Positions 42,399 to 49,846 of a stretch of 64,000 nt of DNA are shown in pieces. Source of the stretch: Bacteroidota bacterium (lineage in GTDB: Bacteria; Bacteroidota; Bacteroidia; Flavobacteriales; Weeksellaceae); the NCBI GenBank assembly GCA_023393915.1, contig JAEXBS010000058.1, positions 62,001-126,000 on the forward strand. The letters run 5' to 3'. Numbering within the stretch: position 1 is the first letter of the stretch; each line of letters starts with the position of its first letter. The translations under genes were made by a program, and so were the position numbers. Under the pieces are notes generated by a model. The model made no database searches. It was not told the DNA's origin and saw nothing but the letters and a program-made list of their open reading frames with translations.

Positions 42399-43430
42399 AT
42401 GTTAAAATCGCTTTTCCACTGGAAGGTTCTTTTGAATATCGCATTGGCTGCCATCGTATTTTTAGGCCTAGTTTGGCTTACTTTCCGTTGGTTGGAGCTT
42501 CATACGCAGCACGGGAAAGAAATTCCAGTACCCAACGTAGTAAACCTATCGGTTCATAGAGCTATTGAAGTGCTCGACGATTCAGGATTACAATACGAAG
42601 TGGATAGTTTTAAGTTTGATCCCAAGTTCAAGCCTTTTCAAGTACTTCAAATCTATCCTGCAGCAGGTTCAAGAGTGAAGGGCGGAAGAGCTATATTACT
42701 AAAAGTGAACCCAAGAACCTATGCTCCTGTACAAGTTCCTGATATTCTTGACCGTTATAAAGGTCTTGCCTTTAGACAGCTCGAATCCATTGGACTGAAA
42801 GTGGGAGATACGATTTACGAACCGAACATTCAAAGAGACGCGGTTATTCGTATGCAATTAGGAGGTACGATATTAAAACCTGGAACGAAACTTCCTCGTT
42901 TTTCAACTATTGATTTAGTCATTGGAACTGGACCTAAAAGAAATGTAACCGTACCTAATCTCGTAGGGCTAACAGTTCAAGAGGCTCGCGCCGTTGTTTC
43001 CAATAATCTTTTCGAAATTGGACTCATCGAACATGAGGACGGAAAAGGAGATTTATCGGATATTGTCTACTATCAAGATCCGGAGGGAGGTGCTATAAGA
43101 GATCAAGGAATGCAAATTGATCTTTGGGCTTCCAAGAAAATTCCGGCTCAGATGATGGATCGTATTGCTCAGCTTAATAGAATTTACCGCATTCAGATTG
43201 ACCCACTACCTTCTAATCATCAGTGGGAAGAGATGCCGCCGGTAGAAGAACCTGTAATGCCTCAGCCAAGTACTCCTAAAGGAGAAGCAAAACCGGGCGC
43301 TACTCCAGTCAATAAAGAGCAAGAAACGAAGAAAGAATCGAGCAAGTCCAAAGAAAAAGCTCCAGCGGAATCGGGTTCAAAAACTGAAGAGGCTGCCAAG
43401 CCTAAAGCTCGAAAAGTGATCGTTGAGTAA
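42399..43430 (+). CDS. PASTA domain membrane protein
   Basis: A 343-residue single-pass membrane protein. The transmembrane helix covers residues about 10-30 (LLNIALAAIVFLGLVWLTFR). Three PASTA repeats follow: PVPNVVNLSVHRAIEVLDDS, VQVPDILDRYKGLAFRQLES and VTVPNLVGLTVQEARAVVSN. The C-terminal tail is Pro/Lys/Glu-rich low complexity. PASTA domains bind muropeptides or penicillin-binding proteins, but no kinase or PBP domain is attached here. It precedes the RluD-like gene, with a terminator-like hairpin between them. Confidence 0.88.
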   Translation: MLKSLFHWKVLLNIALAAIVFLGLVWLTFRWLELHTQHGKEIPVPNVVNLSVHRAIEVLDDSGLQYEVDSFKFDPKFKPFQVLQIYPAAGSRVKGGRAILLKVNPRTYAPVQVPDILDRYKGLAFRQLESIGLKVGDTIYEPNIQRDAVIRMQLGGTILKPGTKLPRFSTIDLVIGTGPKRNVTVPNLVGLTVQEARAVVSNNLFEIGLIEHEDGKGDLSDIVYYQDPEGGAIRDQGMQIDLWASKKIPAQMMDRIAQLNRIYRIQIDPLPSNHQWEEMPPVEEPVMPQPSTPKGEAKPGATPVNKEQETKKESSKSKEKAPAESGSKTEEAAKPKARKVIVE

Positions 43431-43463
43431 AAAGGATTAAGAAACAAGGTTCTTTTCCTTTTT
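43430..43463 (+). terminator. Weak terminator-like hairpin after the PASTA gene
   Basis: AAAAGGA pairs with TCCTTTT around an interrupted GAA/TTC stem, followed by T. It overlaps the PASTA stop. Confidence 0.5.
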
Positions 43464-43500
43464 TCAAATCGCTGTTCTTTAGCTTAATTTGTATAATTCC

Positions 43501-44583
43501 ATGGATTCTAATAACTCAATGTATGACGACCAAGAGGAACTACTCGATGAGAGTTTTGGTTCCCAAGAAGAAGGAGGAGAACAAGAGGCCGAGGGACTCT
43601 ATGAGCATTTAAATATGACCGTAGACAAAGGACAAGAGCCTTTGCGAATTGATAAGTACTTACTTATTTTCAGACAAAATTCTTCTAGAAATAAAATTTC
43701 ACAAACCTGTCGGGCTGGTAACGTAAGAGTTAACGGACGGAGTGTAAAGCAAAACTATAAAGTAAAGCCTGGAGATCAAATCTCCGTGCTTCTAACTCGC
43801 CCTCCTAGGGAAAATGTAATTGTACCACAGGACATTCCTATCCAAATTGTCTACGAAGATGATGAGGTTCTAGTAGTGGATAAGCAAGCAGGCATGGTGG
43901 TCCATCCCGGCCACGGAAACTGGGACTCCACCCTGGTGAATGCCTTAGCGTTTCATTTTGAAAAAACGGGTCAGAAATCGGATTTAGATCGAGTAGGACT
44001 AGTCCATCGCATCGATAAGGATACCTCGGGGCTATTAGTTATCGCCAAGTCGGAGTATGCCTTAAGTTTTTTAGCACGCCAGTTTTTCGAAAGAAAAACC
44101 GAAAGGAGGTACTGGGCTTTTGTCTGGGGTAATATTGAACAAGACGAAGGAACCATCCGGGGGCATATTGGAAGAAATCCCAAGAACCGCATGCAAATGA
44201 CTGTTTTTGAGGACGGAAGTGAAGGGAAGCACGCTGTGACCCACTACAAAGTCATTGAGCGGTTTCGTCATATGACCTGGGTAGAATGCAAATTAGAAAC
44301 GGGCCGTACCCACCAAATTAGAGCTCATTTTAAACATATCGGTCATACGCTTTTTAATGACGAAAGGTACGAAGGCCATACCGCGCTTAGAGGAGTGAAT
44401 CTACCCAAGTACAAGCAGTTTATAAATAATGTTTTTGAGCTTTTGCCTCGTCATGCGCTCCATGCCCATACTTTAGGGTTTATTCATCCTACAACAAAAA
44501 AACCATTGCACTTTGAGAGTCCAATGCCAAAGGATATGAAGGAAGCTTTAGAGAAGTGGAAGACTTATCTTGAATATAATTGA
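43501..44583 (+). CDS. RluA/RluD family 23S rRNA pseudouridine synthase
   Basis: Converts uridine to pseudouridine in rRNA. The ATG at 43501 (MDSNNSMYDDQEELLDESFG) is preferred; the TTG at 43489 is only an in-frame extension. An acidic N-terminal stretch precedes an S4 domain (RIDKYLLIFRQNSSRNKISQ). The synthase domain has VVHPGHGNWDSTLVNAL and the catalytic Asp in LVHRIDKDTSGLLVIAKS, then GRTHQIRAHFKHIGH. S4 plus this catalytic block is the RluD-type arrangement. The target sites cannot be assigned by sequence alone. It is 360 residues long. Confidence 0.92.
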   Translation: MDSNNSMYDDQEELLDESFGSQEEGGEQEAEGLYEHLNMTVDKGQEPLRIDKYLLIFRQNSSRNKISQTCRAGNVRVNGRSVKQNYKVKPGDQISVLLTRPPRENVIVPQDIPIQIVYEDDEVLVVDKQAGMVVHPGHGNWDSTLVNALAFHFEKTGQKSDLDRVGLVHRIDKDTSGLLVIAKSEYALSFLARQFFERKTERRYWAFVWGNIEQDEGTIRGHIGRNPKNRMQMTVFEDGSEGKHAVTHYKVIERFRHMTWVECKLETGRTHQIRAHFKHIGHTLFNDERYEGHTALRGVNLPKYKQFINNVFELLPRHALHAHTLGFIHPTTKKPLHFESPMPKDMKEALEKWKTYLEYN

Positions 44584-44597
44584 TAAGAAATTCGACC

Positions 44598-45722
44598 ATG
44601 ATTTATATTCACGTTCCTTTCTGTAAACAAAAGTGCAGCTATTGTAATTTTCATTTTTCAACTTCCTTAGCCCAAAGTGATTTAATGGCGGAGGCAATTA
44701 GAAAGGAGCTGGCCTTAAGAGAAAAGGAATTAGAAACTAGAGCTCTAAGTTCCATTTATTTCGGAGGAGGTACTCCTTCTCTTTGGTCGGTAGACACATT
44801 GAAGCGAATACTAGAGGATACCCAAAAGTATTTTGATTGGAAAGAGGATATCGAAATTACTCTAGAAGCCAATCCGGATGATTTGTCAAGTTCATTTCTT
44901 AAGGAATTGCAATCCTCAGCGTTTAATAGGCTATCCATTGGGACTCAAAGTTTTTATGAGCCGGATTTACTACTTATGAACCGGGCGCACTCTTCTATGG
45001 AGGCAGAAGACTCCATCAAAAGAAGTCAAGATTTTGGATTTGAAAACATAAGTATTGATCTAATTTATGGATCTCCGCGCTCGGGAAAAGAGGTATGGAA
45101 AGAAAATTTAGCGAAAGCTTTACTGCTTGAGGTTCCACACATCTCTGCGTACGCTTTAACCGTTGAGCCAAATACTGCTTTAAATCATTGGGTTAAAGAA
45201 AAAAAGGTTGCAGGTCCAGATGAGTCTTTGCAGAATGAAGAATTTCATTATATGGCGGAGTTTCTACCCCTGAATGGACTTGAGCATTATGAGATCTCTA
45301 ATTTTGCCAAAAAAGGCTTTGAGTCCAGGCACAACTCCTCTTATTGGAGAGGTAGAGAATATTTAGGACTTGGTCCTTCGGCCCATTCTTTTAATGGAAA
45401 AAATAAAAGAAGTTGGAATGTACCGAACAACACCAAATACCTCAAGGCCATAGAACAGGGCCTTCTTCCAAGAGAACAGGAAGCACTTTCAGAAAAAGAG
45501 CTCTATAACGAAAGAATTATGATTGGTCTTAGGACCCGAGAAGGAGTGGATTTAGAAAGTTTACTTAAAGAATTTTCTTCTCCAATTATAGAATATTTCC
45601 AGAAAGAAAGTCGATTAAAAATCGAAGTGGGACTTTTAGAAATTAAAGAGAATAAACTTATAATTCCTAAAGAACATTGGTTTTTATCGGACGGAATTGC
45701 TTCGGATTTGTTCGCTCTTTAA
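44598..45722 (+). CDS. hemW: Radical SAM haem chaperone HemW
   Basis: A 374-residue coproporphyrinogen III dehydrogenase-like protein. I use the ATG at 44598 (MIYIHVPFCKQKCSYCNFHF), which carries the 4Fe-4S CxxxCxxC motif; the TTG at 44580 lies upstream and overlaps the previous gene. IYFGGGTPSLWSVDTLKRIL binds SAM. The second Cys of true HemN (CxxxCxxCxC) is replaced, since C-N-F follows the third Cys. This marks it as HemW rather than HemN. It overlaps the rluD-like region by operon proximity. Confidence 0.92.
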   Translation: MIYIHVPFCKQKCSYCNFHFSTSLAQSDLMAEAIRKELALREKELETRALSSIYFGGGTPSLWSVDTLKRILEDTQKYFDWKEDIEITLEANPDDLSSSFLKELQSSAFNRLSIGTQSFYEPDLLLMNRAHSSMEAEDSIKRSQDFGFENISIDLIYGSPRSGKEVWKENLAKALLLEVPHISAYALTVEPNTALNHWVKEKKVAGPDESLQNEEFHYMAEFLPLNGLEHYEISNFAKKGFESRHNSSYWRGREYLGLGPSAHSFNGKNKRSWNVPNNTKYLKAIEQGLLPREQEALSEKELYNERIMIGLRTREGVDLESLLKEFSSPIIEYFQKESRLKIEVGLLEIKENKLIIPKEHWFLSDGIASDLFAL

Positions 45723-45753
45723 TAGCAATATTTCGAAACAGCTTCAAATTGCT

Positions 45754-45761
45754 TAAATTTG
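45754..45761 (+). promoter_or_regulatory. -7 box of murI
   Basis: TAAATTTG. Its last three bases form an in-frame TTG that could be mistaken for the murI start. Confidence 0.6.
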
Positions 45762-45776
45762 TCACAAAGTTCAGGA

Positions 45777-46616
45777 TTGAAAAAGAAAAAGCCCGATTAT
45801 TCCCACTTAACTCCCGACCAACCCATTGGAATCTTTGATTCTGGAGTAGGCGGACTCACTGTAGCTCGAGAAATTAGAAAACTGCTCCCAAGAGAGAATT
45901 TCGTTTATTTCGGAGATACCAAACACTTGCCCTATGGAGAAAAATCGCCTGAGGCTATCAAAGGGTATTGTGAGAAAATCACTCGGTTTCTGTTGGAGAG
46001 TAATTGCAAGGCTATAGTTATTGCCTGTAATTCTGCTACCGCTAATGCGATTAAAGAAATCCTAGCGATTGTTGATAATAAAGTACCAGTTATAGATGTG
46101 ATCTCTCCTGTGGCCGAGAAAGTAGCTTTTGAAATCCATAATAACGTGGGAGTTATAGCAACAAAAGCAACGGTGAATTCTGGGATTTATAAAAGAAGCA
46201 TTCGACGTCACAACCGGTACATTCAAGTCGATGAACTAGCGACCCCGCTGATGGTTCCCGCCATAGAGGAGGGATTTAGAAACCATCCCATCACTAATGC
46301 CATTATTTATAACTACTTAAGTCATCCAAAGCTACGCAATATTGAAACCCTTATTTTGGGGTGTACCCACTATCCGCTATTAATCGATGAAATCAAGCAG
46401 TTTTACGGAAATCGAGTTCGAGTAATTGACTCGGCTAGTATCGTTGCAGGAAGTTTAAAGATGGTTTTAGAGCAGCACGGACTATTAAATACACAAAACT
46501 TAGTTCCACTTTATCAATTCTTTGTTTCGGATTTAACGAAGAATTTTGATAAAATATCTAGAAAAATTTTCGGTCCGGGGATCCATTTGGAGCTCAAAAG
46601 TCTGGAGCATTACTAA
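45777..46616 (+). CDS. murI: Glutamate racemase (TTG start)
   Basis: Interconverts L- and D-glutamate for peptidoglycan. IGIFDSGVGGLTVAREIRKL holds the first acid and substrate loop. The first catalytic Cys is in VIACNSATANAIKEIL, and the second is in LILGCTHYPLLIDEIK. The frame has no ATG before IFDSGVGG. The TTG at 45759 lies in the promoter box, so the TTG at 45777 (about a 12-base leader) is chosen, giving 279 residues. The gene ends with a four-base overlap of the convergent rsmD stop. Confidence 0.92.
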   Translation: MKKKKPDYSHLTPDQPIGIFDSGVGGLTVAREIRKLLPRENFVYFGDTKHLPYGEKSPEAIKGYCEKITRFLLESNCKAIVIACNSATANAIKEILAIVDNKVPVIDVISPVAEKVAFEIHNNVGVIATKATVNSGIYKRSIRRHNRYIQVDELATPLMVPAIEEGFRNHPITNAIIYNYLSHPKLRNIETLILGCTHYPLLIDEIKQFYGNRVRVIDSASIVAGSLKMVLEQHGLLNTQNLVPLYQFFVSDLTKNFDKISRKIFGPGIHLELKSLEHY

Positions 46617-47194
46617 AGCTCCTGTTCTTCGATATTATTTTCTTGCGATTCAAAAAAGGAAAAACTGATGTTTCCATACTTTCTTGTTTGCACAAGTTTT
46701 GGGTGAGCGAGTTTCATTCTACTTTGGTGTTCCAAAACAAAAATGCCCTGAGTTGAAAGGAAATTTCCAGAAAGTACTAAGTTGATGAGCTCTTGGTATT
46801 TTTTTTCTTCTGTTGAATCAAAGGGTGCGTCAGCAAAAATAAGATCGTAAGAGGATTTATTTCTTTGCTTTTTTAAATAGTCATAAACATCGGCTCTTTG
46901 AACATTGATCTGAAGGGCCATATCCAGCTCGGCTGCCGTTGATAATATAAAGCTGCAATGTTTGGGGTTGAGTTCTACGCTGGTAATGTCTTGGCAATAC
47001 CTAGAGGCCAGTTCAAGGGAAATAGAACCGATTCCCGCAAAAAGATCCAAAACCTTAATGGACTCCAAATCCAGTCGGTGTTCTAGAATACTCATCAGTG
47101 CTTCTTTTGCGAAATCCGTGGTGGGACGAACGTCAAAGTGCTTAGGTGCGGAGATTTTTTTGCCCTTCCAACGGCCGGAGATGATTCGAAACAT
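46613..47194 (-). CDS. rsmD: 16S rRNA (guanine966-N2)-methyltransferase RsmD
   Basis: Methylates G966 of 16S rRNA in the assembling 30S subunit. SGRWKGKKISAPKHFDVRPT and TDFAKEALMSILEHR are the N-terminal RsmD blocks. SAM binding is in DLFAGIGSISLELASR. The catalytic motif IV reads FADAPFD, with Ala where the usual DPPF/DPPY has the first Pro. The 193 residues are family length. The gene follows DUF3822 on the same strand by 12 bases, a neighbourhood common in Bacteroidota. Confidence 0.92.
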   Translation of the reverse strand: MFRIISGRWKGKKISAPKHFDVRPTTDFAKEALMSILEHRLDLESIKVLDLFAGIGSISLELASRYCQDITSVELNPKHCSFILSTAAELDMALQINVQRADVYDYLKKQRNKSSYDLIFADAPFDSTEEKKYQELINLVLSGNFLSTQGIFVLEHQSRMKLAHPKLVQTRKYGNISFSFFESQENNIEEQEL

Positions 47195-47206
47195 GTCAGA
47201 GAGTAT

Positions 47207-47920
47207 TTAATTGAGGATAAAATTCTTCTTCGGAATATTATCGTATTGGATTTTAAGATGGGATGCGAATTTGTTTAATTCTGAAATAAACGTTTCGTTC
47301 TCCGCCGTTGCTCCATAGATATGAAACCGGGTATCACGGAGCGGAAAATCGAGTTTACTTAAAGTAAAGAGTATAAAATAGAGAAAATCTACTTCTGAAT
47401 GAAGATCTAAGTGGTTGTATAGTTTTACTTTCCTTTTCTCAAAAACAAAAAATTCACATTGTTCATTAAGTAAATGTATGTGTACTTCTTTGTCTTTTTT
47501 GGGTGATATTTTGCTTAAAAATTTACTTCCCGAAAAGTCAAACCGGCTGGGTCTTTTTCCTTGTTTTAAGAGTTGATAAAGGGATTTTGGAAACGTATAG
47601 TAAAACTGAACTTCAAATTTAGGATTGATCGAGAGCATTAACTCTTCTTTAGATTCATCAAGAGAGGCATTGTACTGAATTAAAGTACCCCCTAATTCAT
47701 GCTCTTTAAATCCTTCAGGCATCAAGCTAAAATGATTGAAGGCCGAATAAACTTCAATACTACGGAACGGTTTTTCCAGAATTTTTTCAAGATAAGACTC
47801 AAAAAAGTCCTTAGAAGCCTCTTCTTCTTTAATGAATCGGTTTTCTTCTACTACCGATTTTCCTTGAAGGATTTGATAATGAAGGGACTGCTGAGTAAAA
47901 AGTAGTTTTAATTGTTCCAT
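47207..47920 (-). CDS. DUF3822 family protein
   Basis: A 237-residue Bacteroidota protein found next to rsmD and often coaD. I start it at 47920 (MEQLKLLFTQQSLHYQILQG); the in-frame GTG at 47935 overlaps the TAnnTTTG box. The family is predicted to have an actin-like ATPase fold, but no function is established. Conserved-looking pieces are SIEVYSAFNHFSLMPEGFKE and FHIYGATAENETFISELNKF. It probably forms an operon with rsmD and starts the unit. Confidence 0.85.
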   Translation of the reverse strand: MEQLKLLFTQQSLHYQILQGKSVVEENRFIKEEEASKDFFESYLEKILEKPFRSIEVYSAFNHFSLMPEGFKEHELGGTLIQYNASLDESKEELMLSINPKFEVQFYYTFPKSLYQLLKQGKRPSRFDFSGSKFLSKISPKKDKEVHIHLLNEQCEFFVFEKRKVKLYNHLDLHSEVDFLYFILFTLSKLDFPLRDTRFHIYGATAENETFISELNKFASHLKIQYDNIPKKNFILN

Positions 47921-47934
47921 AGCAAATGAATCCA

Positions 47935-47942
47935 CAAATTTA
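47935..47942 (-). promoter_or_regulatory. -7 box of DUF3822-rsmD
   Basis: The minus strand reads TAAATTTG, 14 bases before the ATG at 47920. Confidence 0.6.
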
Positions 47943-47994
47943 AAAATTATATCGGTGTGGAAAAACTCAAATTTGGGGCCTTGATTTTTTTGAC

Positions 47995-48489
47995 TTAACG
48001 GAAATACACCAATATACTTGCAGACTCTTCTTTTAGTAGCTCGGTATGACGGTACTCGATTCCACCTTGTTCTTCAAGGATGGAGATGACAAAATTCTGT
48101 AGAACCCCATCTCCGTGACCGTGGATGATCAAAAGTTTTTCTGATTTTACCCTTTTGCAGTATTCGATTCGTTCCAAGAGTACTTGTTTTTGTAGCAGGA
48201 GCCTTTCGTAACTTTCATAGTTTTTCGGATCTTTTACCAACTGATCAAAGTGGAGGTCTAGTACTTGAGTGTTTTTCTTTGTTTTATTTTTTGAGACTTC
48301 TTTTTTTGAAAACTCACAAGGGATTTCAAGGGAGTCGTATAGGTAAGAAGCATCTGGCACTAACAGGGATGCTTCAACGGTATATCCAAAACCGTGCTCG
48401 TCCTCTAAAACGATGGTTTCCCCACTTATTTTGATGATTTTTCCTTTTAAATCCTCACTTACATGGGCTACTTTATCTCCTACTTTCAT
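47995..48489 (-). CDS. Smr domain protein with N-terminal beta domain (DUF2027-like)
   Basis: A 164-residue protein. Residues 1-45 form a small beta domain (MKVGDKVAHVSEDLKGKIIK). A linker of Lys/Asn-rich residues follows. The C-terminal Smr domain starts at VLDLHFDQLVKD and contains the HGxG motif in LLIIHGHGDGVLQNFVIS. Smr domains act as nucleases or DNA/RNA-binding modules. This is not a full MutS2, since no ATPase is present. It overlaps the phosphoesterase gene by four bases (ATGA), so they are co-translated. Confidence 0.83.
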   Translation of the reverse strand: MKVGDKVAHVSEDLKGKIIKISGETIVLEDEHGFGYTVEASLLVPDASYLYDSLEIPCEFSKKEVSKNKTKKNTQVLDLHFDQLVKDPKNYESYERLLLQKQVLLERIEYCKRVKSEKLLIIHGHGDGVLQNFVISILEEQGGIEYRHTELLKEESASILVYFR

Positions 48490-48992
48490 CCCTTTTCTGT
48501 TTTGTCCCCAAGTTCAATGACTACTAAATTTTCAATCTCTTTCCCACTTATTTCAAAGCTCATCAAAGTTCTTTTTTGGTGCCATCCCACTTTTCCTGCT
48601 GCACCAGGGTTTAAATGGAGTAGTCCTAGGTCTTTATCCGGTAGGGCTTTTAAAATATGAGAGTGACCAGAAATAAAAAGATCGGTTTTGCTCTTACTTA
48701 GTTCTTTTAGCGCTAGTGGAGTATACTTTTTAGGATACCCTCCAATGTGAATCATCAGTACTTCAACTTCTTCACACTTAAAACGAAGTACTTCCGGAAA
48801 TCTTTTTCTTATTTCTGTGGAGTCTATATTTCCGTAGACTCCTTTTAAGGGAGCTATCTTCTCTAATTCATTAATTACCAAAAGACTTCCAAAATCCCCG
48901 CAATGCCAAATTTCATCTTTTCCCTTAGCAAAATGTAGGATGCGCTCGTCCATATGGGAATGGGTATCAGAAAGTAAGAGTATCCTTTTCAA
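48486..48992 (-). CDS. YfcE-like metallophosphodiesterase (TTG start)
   Basis: A 168-residue calcineurin-type phosphodiesterase of the YfcE/MJ0936 family. KRILLLSDTHSHMDERILHF carries DxH. EIWHCGDFGS carries GD, VYGNID the GNxD variant, MIHIGGYPK the next His and FISGHSHIL the GHxH. The start is TTG at 48992, because no ATG precedes LLLSDTH. It is divergent from truA, with facing promoter boxes only five bases apart. Confidence 0.9.
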   Translation of the reverse strand: MKRILLLSDTHSHMDERILHFAKGKDEIWHCGDFGSLLVINELEKIAPLKGVYGNIDSTEIRKRFPEVLRFKCEEVEVLMIHIGGYPKKYTPLALKELSKSKTDLFISGHSHILKALPDKDLGLLHLNPGAAGKVGWHQKRTLMSFEISGKEIENLVVIELGDKTEKG

Positions 48993-48998
48993 AATGTT

Positions 48999-49019
48999 TA
49001 TTTTTGCACTGCAAACATA
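48999..49019. promoter_or_regulatory. Facing -7 boxes of truA (plus) and yfcE (minus)
   Basis: The plus-strand TATTTTTG (48999-49006) and minus-strand TATGTTTG (49012-49019) are five bases apart. Each start site therefore falls inside the other box. The TTG at the end of the plus box is in frame with truA. Confidence 0.6.
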
Positions 49020-49024
49020 CGAAT

Positions 49025-49768
49025 TTGAGATACTTTATTGAATTTTCCTACAGTGGAAAAAACTATTTCGGCTACCAGATTCAGCCCCGAGAGATTTCTG
49101 TTCAACAGGTGCTTGAAGAAGCTTTAACGACTCTTTTAGGGGAGCGTATTTCTATTGTAGGTGCAGGGAGAACCGACACGGGAGTGCATGCTAAAAAAAT
49201 GTATGCCCATTTTGATTATTCTGCTCCGATTCAAGAAGGTTTTTCTCAGCGACTCAATCGTTTTGTACCGATGGACCTCTCGATTCACCAAATTTTTGAA
49301 GTTCCCTCGACAGCCCATGCACGTTTTGATGCGCTAAGACGCTCCTATGAATACCATGTTAGTCTAAAGAAAGACCCCTTTAGTCTCGACTATGCATTGC
49401 AGCATTATAAGTATGGTCTTGATTTAGAGGCTATGAACGAGGCTGCCGCTATTTTATTAGAGTACAAGGACTTTGCGAGTTTTTCTAAAGTAGGAGGCGA
49501 CAACAAAACAACGCTCTGCGATGTCTCTTATGCGAAATGGACACAGAAAGGGGATCATTTGGTTTTCCGGATTTCAGCCAATCGATTTCTAAGGAACATG
49601 GTGCGCGCTATTGTTGGAACCCTACTGGAGGTAGGTACAGGAAAAAGAAAAGTAGAGCAGATGCACGAAATTATTGAAAGTAAAAACCGCTCTAAGGCCG
49701 GAACCTCAGCTCCAGCGCATGGATTAATGCTTGTGGAGGTAGAGTACCCGGAGGGAATCGTTCCTTAG
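49025..49768 (+). CDS. truA: tRNA pseudouridine(38-40) synthase TruA (TTG start)
   Basis: Modifies uridines 38-40 in the tRNA anticodon arm. The start is TTG at 49025 (MRYFIEFSYSGKNYFGYQIQ), because the earlier TTG at 49004 lies in the promoter box. VQQVLEEALTTLLGERISIV and the catalytic Asp in GAGRTDTGVHAKKMYAHFDY are present. RISANRFLRNMVRAIVGTLL is the C-terminal tRNA-contact block. The 247 residues match the family. Confidence 0.93.
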   Translation: MRYFIEFSYSGKNYFGYQIQPREISVQQVLEEALTTLLGERISIVGAGRTDTGVHAKKMYAHFDYSAPIQEGFSQRLNRFVPMDLSIHQIFEVPSTAHARFDALRRSYEYHVSLKKDPFSLDYALQHYKYGLDLEAMNEAAAILLEYKDFASFSKVGGDNKTTLCDVSYAKWTQKGDHLVFRISANRFLRNMVRAIVGTLLEVGTGKRKVEQMHEIIESKNRSKAGTSAPAHGLMLVEVEYPEGIVP

Positions 49769-49797
49769 AAAAGCAGGAGAGAAGCTAAAACATTATG

Positions 49798-49805
49798 TAT
49801 TTTTG
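49798..49805 (+). promoter_or_regulatory. -7 box of the ABC exporter gene
   Basis: TATTTTTG, 41 bases before the ATG at 49847. Confidence 0.5.
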
Positions 49806-49846
49806 CAAAGGATTCAATATAAAAAAGATTAAGCGCTAGGCTCAAA

